Positions 42,997 to 52,153 are shown, counted from the first letter of the stretch. The stretch is DNA of 64,000 nucleotides from Halobacillus litoralis (GCF_020171725.1 NZ_JAIVAJ010000001.1:682001-746000); one strand, 5' to 3'. Translations and numbers: made by a program. The notes: generated by a model not told the origin, from the letters alone.

Positions 42997-43373
42997 CCTT
43001 TATCACCTCCAGCCATTACTAAATTCGATATTTCGGGATTCTTTCTGGGTGTCTTAAACAAATATATTTCAATTGTATTACATTATCGTTTCAACCAAGC
43101 GCTCTGAAGGGATCGGCTTGTGAGTGATTACCGCATTCATTGTACTGAAAAATATGAGGACGGGTCCACCACAGAGGAGTTACATTTTATTAAATCTACA
43201 TTTCAAAGTTATAGACTTTCGTTTGACTTAAGCGCCATTTGATTCCATATATACGTGCCATTGTATACATTGAGGACTTTTGAACCATGACAAAGAACAT
43301 CATTAACCTTCCAAAGAACACAAATATTCGACATCAAATCCAGTCCTGTTTTCTTTACTGTTCTCCATGCTAA
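42997..43373. other. 380-bp intergenic region upstream of sigI
   Basis: Holds the sigI control region near 43000-43090; the rest (43100-43370) shows no frame with an SD, no strong hairpin and no repeat. Transcription from this region toward sigI is on the minus strand, while the protease terminator closes the far side. Confidence 0.5.
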
Positions 43374-43408
43374 CAAAAAAAGACGTCCCAGCTCTTACTG
43401 AGACGCCT
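43374..43408 (-). terminator. Protease gene terminator
   Basis: On the minus strand AGGCGTCTC pairs with GGGACGTCT (two G-U pairs) around a 10-nt loop, followed by a T-run of nine. Confidence 0.78.
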
Positions 43409-44224
43409 TCATTTTCTATTCAAGTAATAATCAATCGGCACAGCTAAACCAACGCGCCCCTCTACATCGTCTCTCAAGGTAGCATAGACCACTGCTATGA
43501 CTTTGCCCTCTTCGTTGATGACCGGACTGCCTGAGTTCCCTTTGTATATTGGAGCATCTAGCATTAGTACAGGATTCTCCCATCCTGATAAGTCCTTATA
43601 ACCAATGACCTCTCCCTGATTGGCGATTCCGGTAAAACGAAGCGGATTCCCAATAAAGTAGATGTGCTCATCAGGTTCAAAGGTCGTTCGTTCAGCAAGC
43701 TCCAGATGCGGGAGCCCTTCCCCGTCTGCCTTCAGTACAGCCAAATCGATTTCAGGATAGGACTCAACGACTTCGGCCTGAAATAACCCTTCATTAGGAA
43801 AGGCAACTGAAATCCTCTTCTCATCTTCAATGACATGATGGTTAGTCAGAATCGTTCCGTCTGCTGTAATCGCAAAACCCGTCCCTTTACTTTGACCGGC
43901 GTTGACGACGACAACTGATTCTTTGTAGCTACTCACTTCATCGTCGGTTGACAATTTAGCAGATGTCACTAAAAAATCAATGGCCGGTATGCTGAAGGTA
44001 TTAGGAAGCACAGCGACGATGTTAATCACCATCATCGCTGCAATCGTCCAGAAGATCCACTTCGGAAAAGGACGCTTTGACTTCAGCTGTTGCCTTTCTT
44101 CCCGTTCCCGCTCAAATGCTTTCCGCTTCTCCTCCTGAACGAGTTCGTACAACTCTTCTTCATCTATTTCCTCATATAAATCTTGGTCGATGATATCACG
44201 TTTGTAATCTTCCTCATCGTTCAT
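43409..44224 (-). CDS. Membrane-anchored trypsin-like serine protease
   Basis: A 271-residue protein: acidic/basic helical N-terminus (1-52), one membrane anchor at 55-75 and an extracellular S1C protease domain with His130 (TNHHVI), Asp160 (YPEIDLAVLK) and Ser231 (YKGNSGSPV). It ends right after the protease fold and has no PDZ domain, so it is HtrA-like but shortened. Probable role is extracytoplasmic protein quality control or processing. ATG at 44224 with GGGGTG upstream; the frame overlaps the end of bmrD by a few bases only if the earlier ATG is used. Confidence 0.82.
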   Translation of the reverse strand: MNDEEDYKRDIIDQDLYEEIDEEELYELVQEEKRKAFEREREERQQLKSKRPFPKWIFWTIAAMMVINIVAVLPNTFSIPAIDFLVTSAKLSTDDEVSSYKESVVVVNAGQSKGTGFAITADGTILTNHHVIEDEKRISVAFPNEGLFQAEVVESYPEIDLAVLKADGEGLPHLELAERTTFEPDEHIYFIGNPLRFTGIANQGEVIGYKDLSGWENPVLMLDAPIYKGNSGSPVINEEGKVIAVVYATLRDDVEGRVGLAVPIDYYLNRK

Positions 44225-44231
44225 CGGTTCT

Positions 44232-46274
44232 TCACCCCGTGATGACACGTTGTCCTTCTCTGGCAGCACCCTGCTGCATGCGGTACATTTGGAAGTAATG
44301 GCCTTTTAATGCCAAAAGCTCATCGTGTGTGCCATTTTCCTCTATTGTACCATGATCAAGGACAAATATTTGGTCAGCCGATTGTATGGTCGACAGTCGA
44401 TGGGCAATGACGAGCGTTGTACGTCCCTTCTTCAGAACTTCCAACGCTTCCTGAATCAATTGTTCGGTTTCCGTATCAATGTTCGCCGTCGCTTCATCCA
44501 GAATGAGAATCGCTGGATTAAAGGCTAAAGCGCGGGCAAAGGAAATTAACTGACGCTCTCCCATAGAAAGGGAATCCCCTTTTTCTTTTAGCGGACTGTC
44601 ATAGCTTTTCGGCAGTTTTTCAATAAATCGATCTGCCCCGACAGCCTTTAAAGCATCAATCGCCATTTCCCGGGAAATACGTTCATCATTCATCGTAACA
44701 TTCGACAAAATGGTCCCTGTGAAAATGAAAGGATCCTGAAGAACGATGCCCATATGACTCCTTACCTGCTGTCTCGACCATTCTTTCGTAGAGTAGCCAT
44801 CAATGGTGATCTCGCCTTTCTGCGGATCATAAAAACGGAAGAGCAGATTCATGATCGAGCTCTTACCAGACCCTGTGTGACCAACGAATGCAGCCGTTTC
44901 TCCAGGTTTCACCTCAAGGGAGATATGTTTGAGTACATAGTCCTCTTTTTCATAAGCGAATGAAACGTCCTTGAAGCAAATATGCCCCTTGTATCTCTTC
45001 ACCTCTTCATTTCGTACCGGTTCTCCTTTTTCATCAAGCAGTTGAAAAACGCGTCCTGCAGAAACACGAGCTTCCTCTAATTGAGGAAGCTGATTGACCA
45101 AGTCCGTTACCGGCTGGAAAAGTCGGTTCAAGTAATCGACAAATGCATACAGCACTCCAACGGTTACAACACCCTCCACTCCAAAAGAGCTTGAGCCAAA
45201 GTACCAAAGGAAGGCGACAAATGCGATATTTCTAAGGACGTTAACCAAGTTCCATGACGTCAATGCACTCAACCGAATCAATTTTCGTTGAAAGGTAAAA
45301 TGGCGTTCATTCAATTGTTCGAATTGGGAAGAGGTCTGTTTTTCCTGTCTGAAAGCCTGGATAATGGACATTCCCTGAATGGCCTCGTTGATATTCCCGT
45401 TCAGATCACTGATCGTCGAACGGACTACTCTGTTGTATTTACCGCCTAAATATTTGTACATTCTCATCCAGACATAAATGATTGGGACGACGAGTGTACA
45501 CAGTAGCGCAAGCTTCGCATCGAGAAGAAACAGGGCTACGTAAATTCCGAACATGTAAAAGATACTTGTAACAAACGTCGCCAGTACTTTTACATAGAGT
45601 TCGCGAATGGCTTCTGTATCGTTTGTAATTCGAGCGACCACTTTTCCCGCCGGCTGATTGACAAAGTATTGTACAGGAAGCCTTTGAATATGGGCAAAGA
45701 GGTCATTTCGCATCTTTTTAATAATACGGTTTGATGTCTTTTGGAGCATGAACGTGTGTGCAAATTGAAACACCGCTGCGATGAATAACAGCCCTACATA
45801 CAAAGCGAGCAGCCAATAGATGGACGGAATCTCAGGCTGAAAGAACCGATACAGCTGCTGTAAGCCTAGTGGTTCTGCCGCTGCCTCGATCGTTTCCTCT
45901 GCTGTCTCAATCGTCAATGTCCCTTCTTCCAGAGAACGTGCACCGGTTAGAGGGACCTCTTCAGGAATGAAGTAATAGGATCGTTCCACCTGTAAGACCG
46001 TTGCTACATCTGACGTTTGATCAGAAGATTCCAATCGGTCCTCCCTCTTGAAGAACTCCCCTTGATAAACTACGGTAAACCGGTCCTGGTCCTCAACTTG
46101 ATACCACTGGGATTCAACTCCGACGATATGCTGATCAATAAGCCGCTTCGCGATAAAAGGTCCTGTCAATTCAAGCGCTACTGCAATGATAAGACAGACA
46201 ATCCCTAAAAGGATCGGCTTTTTAAAAAGCAAGGCGTAATTTAACAACCTTCGTTCAGTGGACAATGGATTCAT
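44232..46274 (-). CDS. bmrD: BmrD-like multidrug ABC exporter half
   Basis: A 680-residue ABC half-transporter (TMD-NBD) that forms a heterodimer with the gene upstream. Between TM1 (20-40) and TM2 (~150) lies an extracellular domain of about 100 residues (about 55-150), a known feature of BmrD/YheH. NBD: Walker A FVGHTGSGKSS, signature LSMGERQ (not LSGGQ), Walker B ILILDEATANID with a proper catalytic Glu. Its ATG overlaps the bmrC TGA (ATGA). The deviant signature together with the BmrC Asp gives one degenerate ATP site, as in known BmrCD. Confidence 0.92.
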   Translation of the reverse strand: MNPLSTERRLLNYALLFKKPILLGIVCLIIAVALELTGPFIAKRLIDQHIVGVESQWYQVEDQDRFTVVYQGEFFKREDRLESSDQTSDVATVLQVERSYYFIPEEVPLTGARSLEEGTLTIETAEETIEAAAEPLGLQQLYRFFQPEIPSIYWLLALYVGLLFIAAVFQFAHTFMLQKTSNRIIKKMRNDLFAHIQRLPVQYFVNQPAGKVVARITNDTEAIRELYVKVLATFVTSIFYMFGIYVALFLLDAKLALLCTLVVPIIYVWMRMYKYLGGKYNRVVRSTISDLNGNINEAIQGMSIIQAFRQEKQTSSQFEQLNERHFTFQRKLIRLSALTSWNLVNVLRNIAFVAFLWYFGSSSFGVEGVVTVGVLYAFVDYLNRLFQPVTDLVNQLPQLEEARVSAGRVFQLLDEKGEPVRNEEVKRYKGHICFKDVSFAYEKEDYVLKHISLEVKPGETAAFVGHTGSGKSSIMNLLFRFYDPQKGEITIDGYSTKEWSRQQVRSHMGIVLQDPFIFTGTILSNVTMNDERISREMAIDALKAVGADRFIEKLPKSYDSPLKEKGDSLSMGERQLISFARALAFNPAILILDEATANIDTETEQLIQEALEVLKKGRTTLVIAHRLSTIQSADQIFVLDHGTIEENGTHDELLALKGHYFQMYRMQQGAAREGQRVITG

Positions 46275-48019
46275 GATTCCACCTCGCCTTCTTCTAATTG
46301 CTGATGTTCGTACTGTGTTTGATACCATCCACCTTGACTCACCAGCTGTTCGTGCGTCCCTTCTTCTTCGATCACTCCATCATTCAAAACGATGATATGA
46401 TCAGCGTGGGTTACAGCGGACAGCCTGTGAGCCGTAATAAGCGTTGTTTTGCCTTTTCTTGTTTCCCTCAAATGATGCAGAATGGCAGACTCGGTCTTAC
46501 CATCTACAGCCGACATCGCATCATCGAGTAATAGGATTTCCGGATCCATAATGAAGGCTCTTGCAATCGAAACACGTTGTTTCTGACCGCCTGATAACGT
46601 GACACCACTCTCGCCAACTTTCGTATCCAATCCGTTTGGCAAGTGTTTGATATCTTCCAGGAAGTGGGCAAGCTTCATGACTTCATAAATTTCTTCATCT
46701 GTGGCATCGGATTTCCCGAACTGGATGTTCTCACGTACTGTTTTAGAAAACAGGATCTGGTCTTGTGGGACGTATCCGATCCATGACCTCGTCACGTTTA
46801 ATGGGATTTGGTCGATGTCGACACCGTTAATCGTTAATGAACCCTCTCTACCAGGAAACTCCCGCAGCAACTGACGGAATAATGTCGTTTTCCCGGAGCC
46901 TGTCTTTCCGACTACTCCAATGGTCATCCCTCTCTTGATTGCAAGAGAAAACCTCTGCAGTCCATGAGCGTCTGCCTCCGGATACTGGAACGTCACATCA
47001 TCGAAGACGATTCTCTCGGGTCTATCCACATCGGCTGGATAAGACGGATTCTTCACATCCGCTTTGTAGCTCAGCGTAGCATTGACCCGGTCTAAAGAGG
47101 CATTTCCTCTTTGCAGCACGTTGATCAACTCGCCTACGGCAAACATCGGCCAAATTAACATCCCCAAGTAAACGTTGAAGGATACCATCTCACCGAGGGT
47201 AATGACGTTTTGAAAGACGAGCGCTGCCCCGTAACCTAGACCGATCGTGTAGGAAAGCCCGACTAAAACCGTAATGGTCGGCTCAAACAACGCATCAACC
47301 TTTGCGACGTGAACGTTTTTCTTATACACGTCATCTGTCATATGATGGAAACGTTGTTCATCACGCTCTTCCTGCACAAAAGCTCTCAAAACCCTTACAC
47401 CGCGGACAGACTCCAGTACGTTGTTATTCAACTCTCCAAAAGCCGTCTGCGCTTCTGTGAAGCGTTTATGAATAACCCCACCATACTTGTTCATTGCAAT
47501 GGCCATGAGTGGCAGTGGGATCAATGCTGCCAGTGTAAGCTTCCAACTGATGGTCATCCCCATCACAAGGACAATCAGGGTCATGAAAACTGTGGAGTCG
47601 ACCAAGGTCAGGATGCCAAACCCTGCTGTCATACTGATCGCCTTCAAGTCGTTCGTACTTTTAGCCATTAGGTCGCCCGTACGGTTACGTCCGAAAAAGG
47701 TCGGTGTCATTCGCAGAAAATGGTTCATTAACCTGGATCGCATCGTACGCTCCATAATCATGGCTCCACTGAAAAGGGTGTAATCCCATAGATAGGATAT
47801 TCCATAGCTCGATACAAGCACGACAACGTAGATTAGAATAAGTTCCGTCAACCGTTCTCTCGTTAATGTATTAAACTGTATTTCATCGATCGCCATCCCA
47901 ATCAGTTGAGGTGGAATGAGGTCAACAGCACTCGCAATCACTAATGCAATGACAGCGAATGTGTAGCGCTTCCAATATTGTTTAAAAAACCAACGTAACT
48001 TCCATAAAACTTCAAACAT
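46271..48019 (-). CDS. bmrC: BmrC-like multidrug ABC exporter half
   Basis: A 582-residue ABC half-transporter, six TM segments then NBD: Walker A VVGKTGSGKTT, signature LSGGQKQ, Walker B ILLLDDAMSAVD where the catalytic Glu is Asp, exactly the degeneracy of BmrC/YheI. Pumps drugs with BmrD. SD GGAGGG with a long spacer of about 11 nt. An 18-codon peptide frame with a better SD lies in its leader, comparable in place to bmrB of B. subtilis, which controls bmrCD by attenuation. Confidence 0.92.
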   Translation of the reverse strand: MFEVLWKLRWFFKQYWKRYTFAVIALVIASAVDLIPPQLIGMAIDEIQFNTLTRERLTELILIYVVVLVSSYGISYLWDYTLFSGAMIMERTMRSRLMNHFLRMTPTFFGRNRTGDLMAKSTNDLKAISMTAGFGILTLVDSTVFMTLIVLVMGMTISWKLTLAALIPLPLMAIAMNKYGGVIHKRFTEAQTAFGELNNNVLESVRGVRVLRAFVQEERDEQRFHHMTDDVYKKNVHVAKVDALFEPTITVLVGLSYTIGLGYGAALVFQNVITLGEMVSFNVYLGMLIWPMFAVGELINVLQRGNASLDRVNATLSYKADVKNPSYPADVDRPERIVFDDVTFQYPEADAHGLQRFSLAIKRGMTIGVVGKTGSGKTTLFRQLLREFPGREGSLTINGVDIDQIPLNVTRSWIGYVPQDQILFSKTVRENIQFGKSDATDEEIYEVMKLAHFLEDIKHLPNGLDTKVGESGVTLSGGQKQRVSIARAFIMDPEILLLDDAMSAVDGKTESAILHHLRETRKGKTTLITAHRLSAVTHADHIIVLNDGVIEEEGTHEQLVSQGGWYQTQYEHQQLEEGEVES

Positions 48020-48047
48020 TCTACATTACTCCCTCCAACTTCAGTCA

Positions 48048-48104
48048 CTAACCGCTTTCTTTCCAATCTTCGTTCCATTCTTTCCTCGCTGCTTTTTTGT
48101 CCAT
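48048..48104 (-). CDS. Small 18-residue peptide upstream of bmrC
   Basis: ATG at 48104 preceded by TGGAGGT (7 nt spacing) opens an 18-codon frame, MDKKAARKEWNEDWKESG, ending in TAG 29 nt before the bmrC ATG. The SD is better than that of bmrC. Charged with two Trp, not like a stalling hydrophobic leader. It may be a leader peptide controlling bmrCD or a true small protein; no homologue is recognised. Confidence 0.5.
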   Translation of the reverse strand: MDKKAARKEWNEDWKESG

Positions 48105-48133
48105 GTTTCTACCTCCATTAAGTATTATTTATG

Positions 48134-48148
48134 ATAAGCAGAAGATCT
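48134..48148. promoter_or_regulatory. Inverted repeat upstream of the bmrC leader peptide
   Basis: AGCAGA TCT TCTGCT (6-3-6 palindrome, both strands) lies between a TTGATC-like -35 and a TATCAT-like -10 on the minus strand. It is placed as an operator for a dimeric repressor; the promoter itself is a weak guess (15-bp spacing). Confidence 0.35.
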
Positions 48149-48199
48149 GCTGATCAACAGAAATAGTTGGGCATCTGCCCGACGCCAAGTTTTTTGGCA

Positions 48200-48232
48200 T
48201 AAAAAAGAACATACGCCCAGGACGTATGTTCT
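48200..48232 (-). terminator. Second tandem terminator of the 22-residue peptide gene
   Basis: On the minus strand AGAACATACG pairs with CGTATGTTCT around a 7-nt loop, then six T. Confidence 0.82.
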
Positions 48233-48239
48233 GACATAC

Positions 48240-48264
48240 AAAAAGGACACGTACATACGTGGCC
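48240..48264 (-). terminator. First tandem terminator of the 22-residue peptide gene
   Basis: On the minus strand GGcCACGT pairs with ACGTGtCC around ATGT, then five T; 36 nt after the peptide stop codon. Confidence 0.78.
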
Positions 48265-48299
48265 CTTTCATTAGAAAATGATCCTATTTTCAGGTCCAT

Positions 48300-48368
48300 T
48301 TAAAACAAAACGTAGACAGCCACGACCTTTATGAAGTTTTCTTTTGTAACCAAACGAAACTTTTCCAT
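48300..48368 (-). CDS. 22-residue hydrophobic-tailed peptide gene with Fur-box-like operator
   Basis: ATG at 48368, preceded by AAAGGAGGT (7 nt spacing), the strongest SD in the region, opens MEKFRLVTKENFIKVVAVYVLF ending in TAA. It has its own promoter (48399-48427), an operator-like site at the transcription start, and two terminators. Basic N-half and a hydrophobic C-half (VVAVYVLF) suggest membrane association. No family is recognised; the unit could also act as a small RNA. The complete set of expression signals makes a functional gene likely. Confidence 0.6.
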   Translation of the reverse strand: MEKFRLVTKENFIKVVAVYVLF

Positions 48369-48383
48369 TGTCGTGACCTCCTT

Positions 48384-48398
48384 TGTATATGATTATCA
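48384..48398 (-). promoter_or_regulatory. Fur-box-like operator
   Basis: TGATAATcATATACA on the minus strand matches the 7-1-7 Fur consensus TGATAATnATTATCA at 11 of 14 positions, one half perfect. It overlaps the transcription start, so binding would block the promoter. Confidence 0.45.
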
Positions 48399-48427
48399 AT
48401 TATAAAGTTTTCAAAATTTTTAATCAA
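48399..48427 (-). promoter_or_regulatory. Sigma-A promoter of the 22-residue peptide gene
   Basis: TTGATT (48422-48427), 17 bp, TATAAT (48399-48404) on the minus strand, starting just after the DUF389 gene ends. Confidence 0.75.
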
Positions 48428-48450
48428 GACCTTTTCCCATTCTTTTTCAA

Positions 48451-49476
48451 TTAACCGAATATGCTCCACCCTTTTCCGAGAAGAATGACTGCGACAAGAA
48501 CAAGGATTATAATCGTCACAAACATAATCGATAACGGTCTCGAAACGTTCGCCCTCTTCACTTCCTCCCATCTCACAGGACGTATGCCACTTATCGAGAA
48601 AATAGAAGCCGCGGCAAGCAGGATGGACATGATATTCACCGTCACCAATAAAAAAGCGCCATAGGCAAACTCCCAATTTTGATTCCCCAAAGACATTCCC
48701 ATGGCAACAGTTGGCGGAAGTAAGGCAACAGCCACCATCACTCCTACTAAGTTGCCGGACAAGCGGTTTAAGAAAGCGAGCGCACCCGCTGCTCCTGATG
48801 CTACTCCAAGAAACACATCCACGACGGTCACCTTTGTTCGATCCAAATATTGATCTGTATCCGTCCCCATATCAAAGAAATAGCCGAACACCACAGAAAT
48901 AATGGCCACAATCGCAATGCCATAAAGGGACGTGACAATCGATTTCCCTAACAATTTATAGTCTCCGAGGATTGAAGCAAAGGCAATGGCGATCACAGGT
49001 CCGATCATAGGTGCAATCACCATTGCTCCAATGACTACGGCTTCACTATCCTTCAAAAAACCTACTGTTGCCACGATAGCCGATAAAATAATAAGGAGGG
49101 AGTAATTCCATGAAATGTGGCTGTTTTTCTCTACGGCATTCAACAGTTCGTGCCGGCTGGCTCTTCTTAACCTTGCCTTTTCCTTCTCTTTATCTTTCTC
49201 TGCCTCTTCTTTCAGCTCATCATGAATGGTTTCCTTTGATAAGTAAGTTTGCACCGGAAATAATAACGTCTCAAACCCATCGACTACATTCGAGACTTCC
49301 TCCAAATAGTTCAAAATTTTTTCGGCGTGGCTCGTCTTTACTAAGATTCGAACGAGCATCCGTTCCTTAGATTCACTTGAGGTCCAGTAAGACTGGTGAT
49401 CGAACTGCTGAAGCTTTTCATTGATCGATTCGAAATGTCGATCAGGAATGTACACTTCTATTAATTGCAGCGACAT
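48451..49476 (-). CDS. DUF389 / TIGR00341 family membrane protein
   Basis: A 341-residue protein: N-terminal cytosolic domain of ~115 residues (MSLQLIEVYIPDRHFESINEKL...), then about seven membrane segments with the motifs VVIGAMVIAPMIGPVIAIAFA and GVASGAAGALAFLNRLSGNLVGVMVAVALLPPTVAMG, conserved in DUF389. Function unknown; the two P-rich intramembrane motifs suggest a transporter. ATG at 49476 with AAGGGG upstream. Divergent from the ger operon. Confidence 0.82.
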   Translation of the reverse strand: MSLQLIEVYIPDRHFESINEKLQQFDHQSYWTSSESKERMLVRILVKTSHAEKILNYLEEVSNVVDGFETLLFPVQTYLSKETIHDELKEEAEKDKEKEKARLRRASRHELLNAVEKNSHISWNYSLLIILSAIVATVGFLKDSEAVVIGAMVIAPMIGPVIAIAFASILGDYKLLGKSIVTSLYGIAIVAIISVVFGYFFDMGTDTDQYLDRTKVTVVDVFLGVASGAAGALAFLNRLSGNLVGVMVAVALLPPTVAMGMSLGNQNWEFAYGAFLLVTVNIMSILLAAASIFSISGIRPVRWEEVKRANVSRPLSIMFVTIIILVLVAVILLGKGWSIFG

Positions 49477-49507
49477 AACAACCCCTTCTTCCTTCGAAAT
49501 TCGCTTA

Positions 49508-49537
49508 TTCATAATGTCCCCGTTTCTCCACATACTA
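49508..49537 (+). promoter_or_regulatory. Sigma-G-like promoter of the ger operon
   Basis: TTCATA (49508-49513), 17 bp, CATACTA (49531-49537). The -10 fits the forespore sigma-F/sigma-G consensus and the regulated operon is a germinant receptor, normally under sigma-G. Confidence 0.55.
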
Positions 49538-49568
49538 TTTGTATCGAGCTGAGGAGGAGGGATACATA

Positions 49569-51050
49569 ATGAACACTCACATTCCAACAGAGAAGGATAT
49601 GTACATCGAAGAACTGAAAAGGCGGTTTAATCAGAGTCCAGATTTAATCTGTAAAGAAATTCAGATCAGACACCAGACCATTGTCATTCATTTTGTAAAT
49701 TATCAAGTAAGAAAGGACCTTGTAGAGCGTGACCTTCTGTATCCCTTAACAGGTCGTAATAGAACGTGGTCGCTTGAGGAGTTGAAGAACAAAATCCCCC
49801 TTGCATCATCAAAAGGGACAGATAGTATGGAGAAGATCACAAAAGAGCTGATCCATGGAAGTGTATCTGTTTATTTGGAAGGGGAACAAGAAGTGGTTCT
49901 GTTCGCTCTTCCTAATCAGGAGCATAGAGCTTTAAATCGCGCCGAAACGGAATCACTTGTATTCGGTCCACAAATTGCTTTTACCGAATCACTCATGACG
50001 AATTTGAATGTCGTGAGGTGGAGACTGGATACCGATGATTTAGTCGTCGAAAAAGTGATTGTAGGCGAAAGAATCAAATCAGAAGCGCGTTTGATTTACC
50101 TGAAGTCCCTCGCAAACGACACGAACGTACAGACGATGAGACAGAGAATGGAAGATTTAGAGGTTGATGAAGTCGAGGATACGAGCGTACTTGCGCAGCT
50201 TATTGAAGATTCATCGAGCACTGTTTTCCCACAGCTGATTACAACGGAACTTCCGGACAGGTTCTGTAATTCTATATCTAAGGGACGCGTCGGCGTCCTA
50301 CTTGATAAAAGCCCGACAAGCCTGATTGGTCCTATGAGTTTGTTTAATTTCTTTGAATCAACAGAGGACTTGTATATGAGATGGAACATGGGGACGTTCA
50401 TTCGGATTTTACGTTTATTCGCGATGGTTCTATCCATTATATTAACCCCACTCTACGTGGCTGCTCTAACGTATCATTATGAAATCATCCCTTCCTCACT
50501 GCTCATTTCTCTCGGACAATCCAGAGCTACAGTCCCATTCCCCCCTGTTATTGAAGCCCTCTTACTAGAGATGCTCATTGAGTTTCTACGAGAGGCAGGG
50601 GCAAGGCTTCCAACCAAAGTCGGACAGACGATGGGTATTGTAGGTGGTATTGTCCTTGGTCAAGCGGCGGTGAAAGCTGGATTTACGAGTAACATCCTCA
50701 TCATTATCATTGCTCTCAGCGCATTGGCTTCATTTACTGCGCCGAGTTACTCGATGGGGTCTGCCATAAGAATCATACGTTTTCCCGTCATTATTCTGGC
50801 AGGCGCATGGGGATTGATCGGAATCGTATTTGCCATGTGTTTTCTCGTCCTGCATTTATTAAAGCTACAATCACTTGGACGACCTTACCTTGCCCCTGTG
50901 TACCCATTGGAATGGAAAGACTTTAACGATACGATCTTTAGGACCACTCCGCAACGAAATGACCGACGACCCAATTACATTATGACGAAAGACCACTTCC
51001 GGTTTAATGAGAAGAAAGCCAAAAGACATAAAGATGTTGATCCATCATGA
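49569..51050 (+). CDS. GerA-family germinant receptor, A subunit
   Basis: A 493-residue spore inner-membrane protein. Large hydrophilic N-terminal domain (1-270), the conserved DRFCNSISKGRVGVLLDKSPTSLIGP region, then five to six membrane segments with ALLLEMLIEFLREAGARLPTKVGQTMGIVGGIVLGQAAVKAGF, a hallmark of GerXA. Acts with the B and C subunits to sense germinants. SD GAGGAGGAGGG. Ligand specificity cannot be read from sequence. Confidence 0.92.
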   Translation: MNTHIPTEKDMYIEELKRRFNQSPDLICKEIQIRHQTIVIHFVNYQVRKDLVERDLLYPLTGRNRTWSLEELKNKIPLASSKGTDSMEKITKELIHGSVSVYLEGEQEVVLFALPNQEHRALNRAETESLVFGPQIAFTESLMTNLNVVRWRLDTDDLVVEKVIVGERIKSEARLIYLKSLANDTNVQTMRQRMEDLEVDEVEDTSVLAQLIEDSSSTVFPQLITTELPDRFCNSISKGRVGVLLDKSPTSLIGPMSLFNFFESTEDLYMRWNMGTFIRILRLFAMVLSIILTPLYVAALTYHYEIIPSSLLISLGQSRATVPFPPVIEALLLEMLIEFLREAGARLPTKVGQTMGIVGGIVLGQAAVKAGFTSNILIIIIALSALASFTAPSYSMGSAIRIIRFPVIILAGAWGLIGIVFAMCFLVLHLLKLQSLGRPYLAPVYPLEWKDFNDTIFRTTPQRNDRRPNYIMTKDHFRFNEKKAKRHKDVDPS

Positions 51051-52153
51051 ACATCAATCTATCTGTATCAAAAGCGGATTCCGTAAGAGCTTTCTATTTG
51101 TTCTTTATCGTTCATACGATTCAAATCGGCTCGGGACTAATGGGGGTCCCGCGCGTTCTCTTTTTAGAAGCAGGTCACGACGCATGGATTTCCATTCTAC
51201 TCGGAGGACTGTACCTCCACTTTATTGCATGGATCATGTTAAGGATCTTGGGACACTATGAGAACGCAGATATCATCGGCATTCAACATGATGTGTTTGG
51301 AAACATTCTCGGTAAAATAGTCAGTAGCGTTTTCACCATCTATATTTTCTTAATTCTATTGACCGTCATCAAAAACTATATCGAGGTCGTTCAAGTATTT
51401 ATTTTCCCTGAAATTCCGACCTGGCTCATGGCTCTCTTCCTTCTGTCCCTTATGGTGTACGGGGTGCTAGGAGGACTGCGGGTGGTAATTGGAACGAGCT
51501 TCATTTTCTTCTTTCTGACGATATGGCTCGTCTTTACCATCTATAAACCCATCACCTATATGGATGTAGGACACTTCCTCCCTGTCTTTCAGTCGAGCCC
51601 TATGGAGATATTAGAGGGAATGAGAATGATGACGTACACTGTTCTAGGAATGGAGGTGCTGTTCTTCGTTTATCCTTTTATCGAAAATAAGAAGAAAGCT
51701 GCACTCCCAGTCCACCTAGCCCTTGTATTGACGACATTTCTCGTTCTACTGGTGACCGTTGTATCCATTGGATACTTCAGCGCCCATCAGTTGAAGGAAA
51801 CGGTTTGGGCAACGCTTGCGCTTTTCAAGATCATTCACTTCTCCATGATCGAGCGGTTTGACTTTATCGCCGTATCCCTGTGGATGATGGTCGTGCTCCC
51901 GAATATTGTGATGTTCTGCTGGATGCTTCAACAGTCTTTGAAGCGACTGTTTCGCATACCAGAGAAGAAAAGCATGTACGGCATTGTTGTCCTAATTTTT
52001 CTCGGGTCCATTTTGATTGAATACCGGCTCGATATTAACCGACTAACCGATGTAACTTCCCGACTGGGATTCTACCTCGTATTTGTCTATCCGGTTTTCC
52101 TTTACCTTGTTCTGGTCACTAGAAATTGGTGGAGAAAGAGGCGTTCAACATGA
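51047..52153 (+). CDS. GerA-family germinant receptor, B subunit (GerAB/ArcD/ProY)
   Basis: A 368-residue APC-superfamily membrane protein with ten hydrophobic segments; GSGLMGVPRVLFLEAGHDAWISILLGG near 28-54 is typical. It is the germinant-binding subunit of the receptor. ATG overlaps the A subunit TGA (ATGA). In the three-gene operon A-B-C. Confidence 0.92.
   Translation: MNINLSVSKADSVRAFYLFFIVHTIQIGSGLMGVPRVLFLEAGHDAWISILLGGLYLHFIAWIMLRILGHYENADIIGIQHDVFGNILGKIVSSVFTIYIFLILLTVIKNYIEVVQVFIFPEIPTWLMALFLLSLMVYGVLGGLRVVIGTSFIFFFLTIWLVFTIYKPITYMDVGHFLPVFQSSPMEILEGMRMMTYTVLGMEVLFFVYPFIENKKKAALPVHLALVLTTFLVLLVTVVSIGYFSAHQLKETVWATLALFKIIHFSMIERFDFIAVSLWMMVVLPNIVMFCWMLQQSLKRLFRIPEKKSMYGIVVLIFLGSILIEYRLDINRLTDVTSRLGFYLVFVYPVFLYLVLVTRNWWRKRRST

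Noticed and set aside
42997..43090. Sigma-I-type promoter (ACCC ... CGAA) upstream of sigI
   Set aside because: ACCC and CGAA motifs occur, but the spacing of 10 or 19 nt does not match what I recall for this sigma factor.
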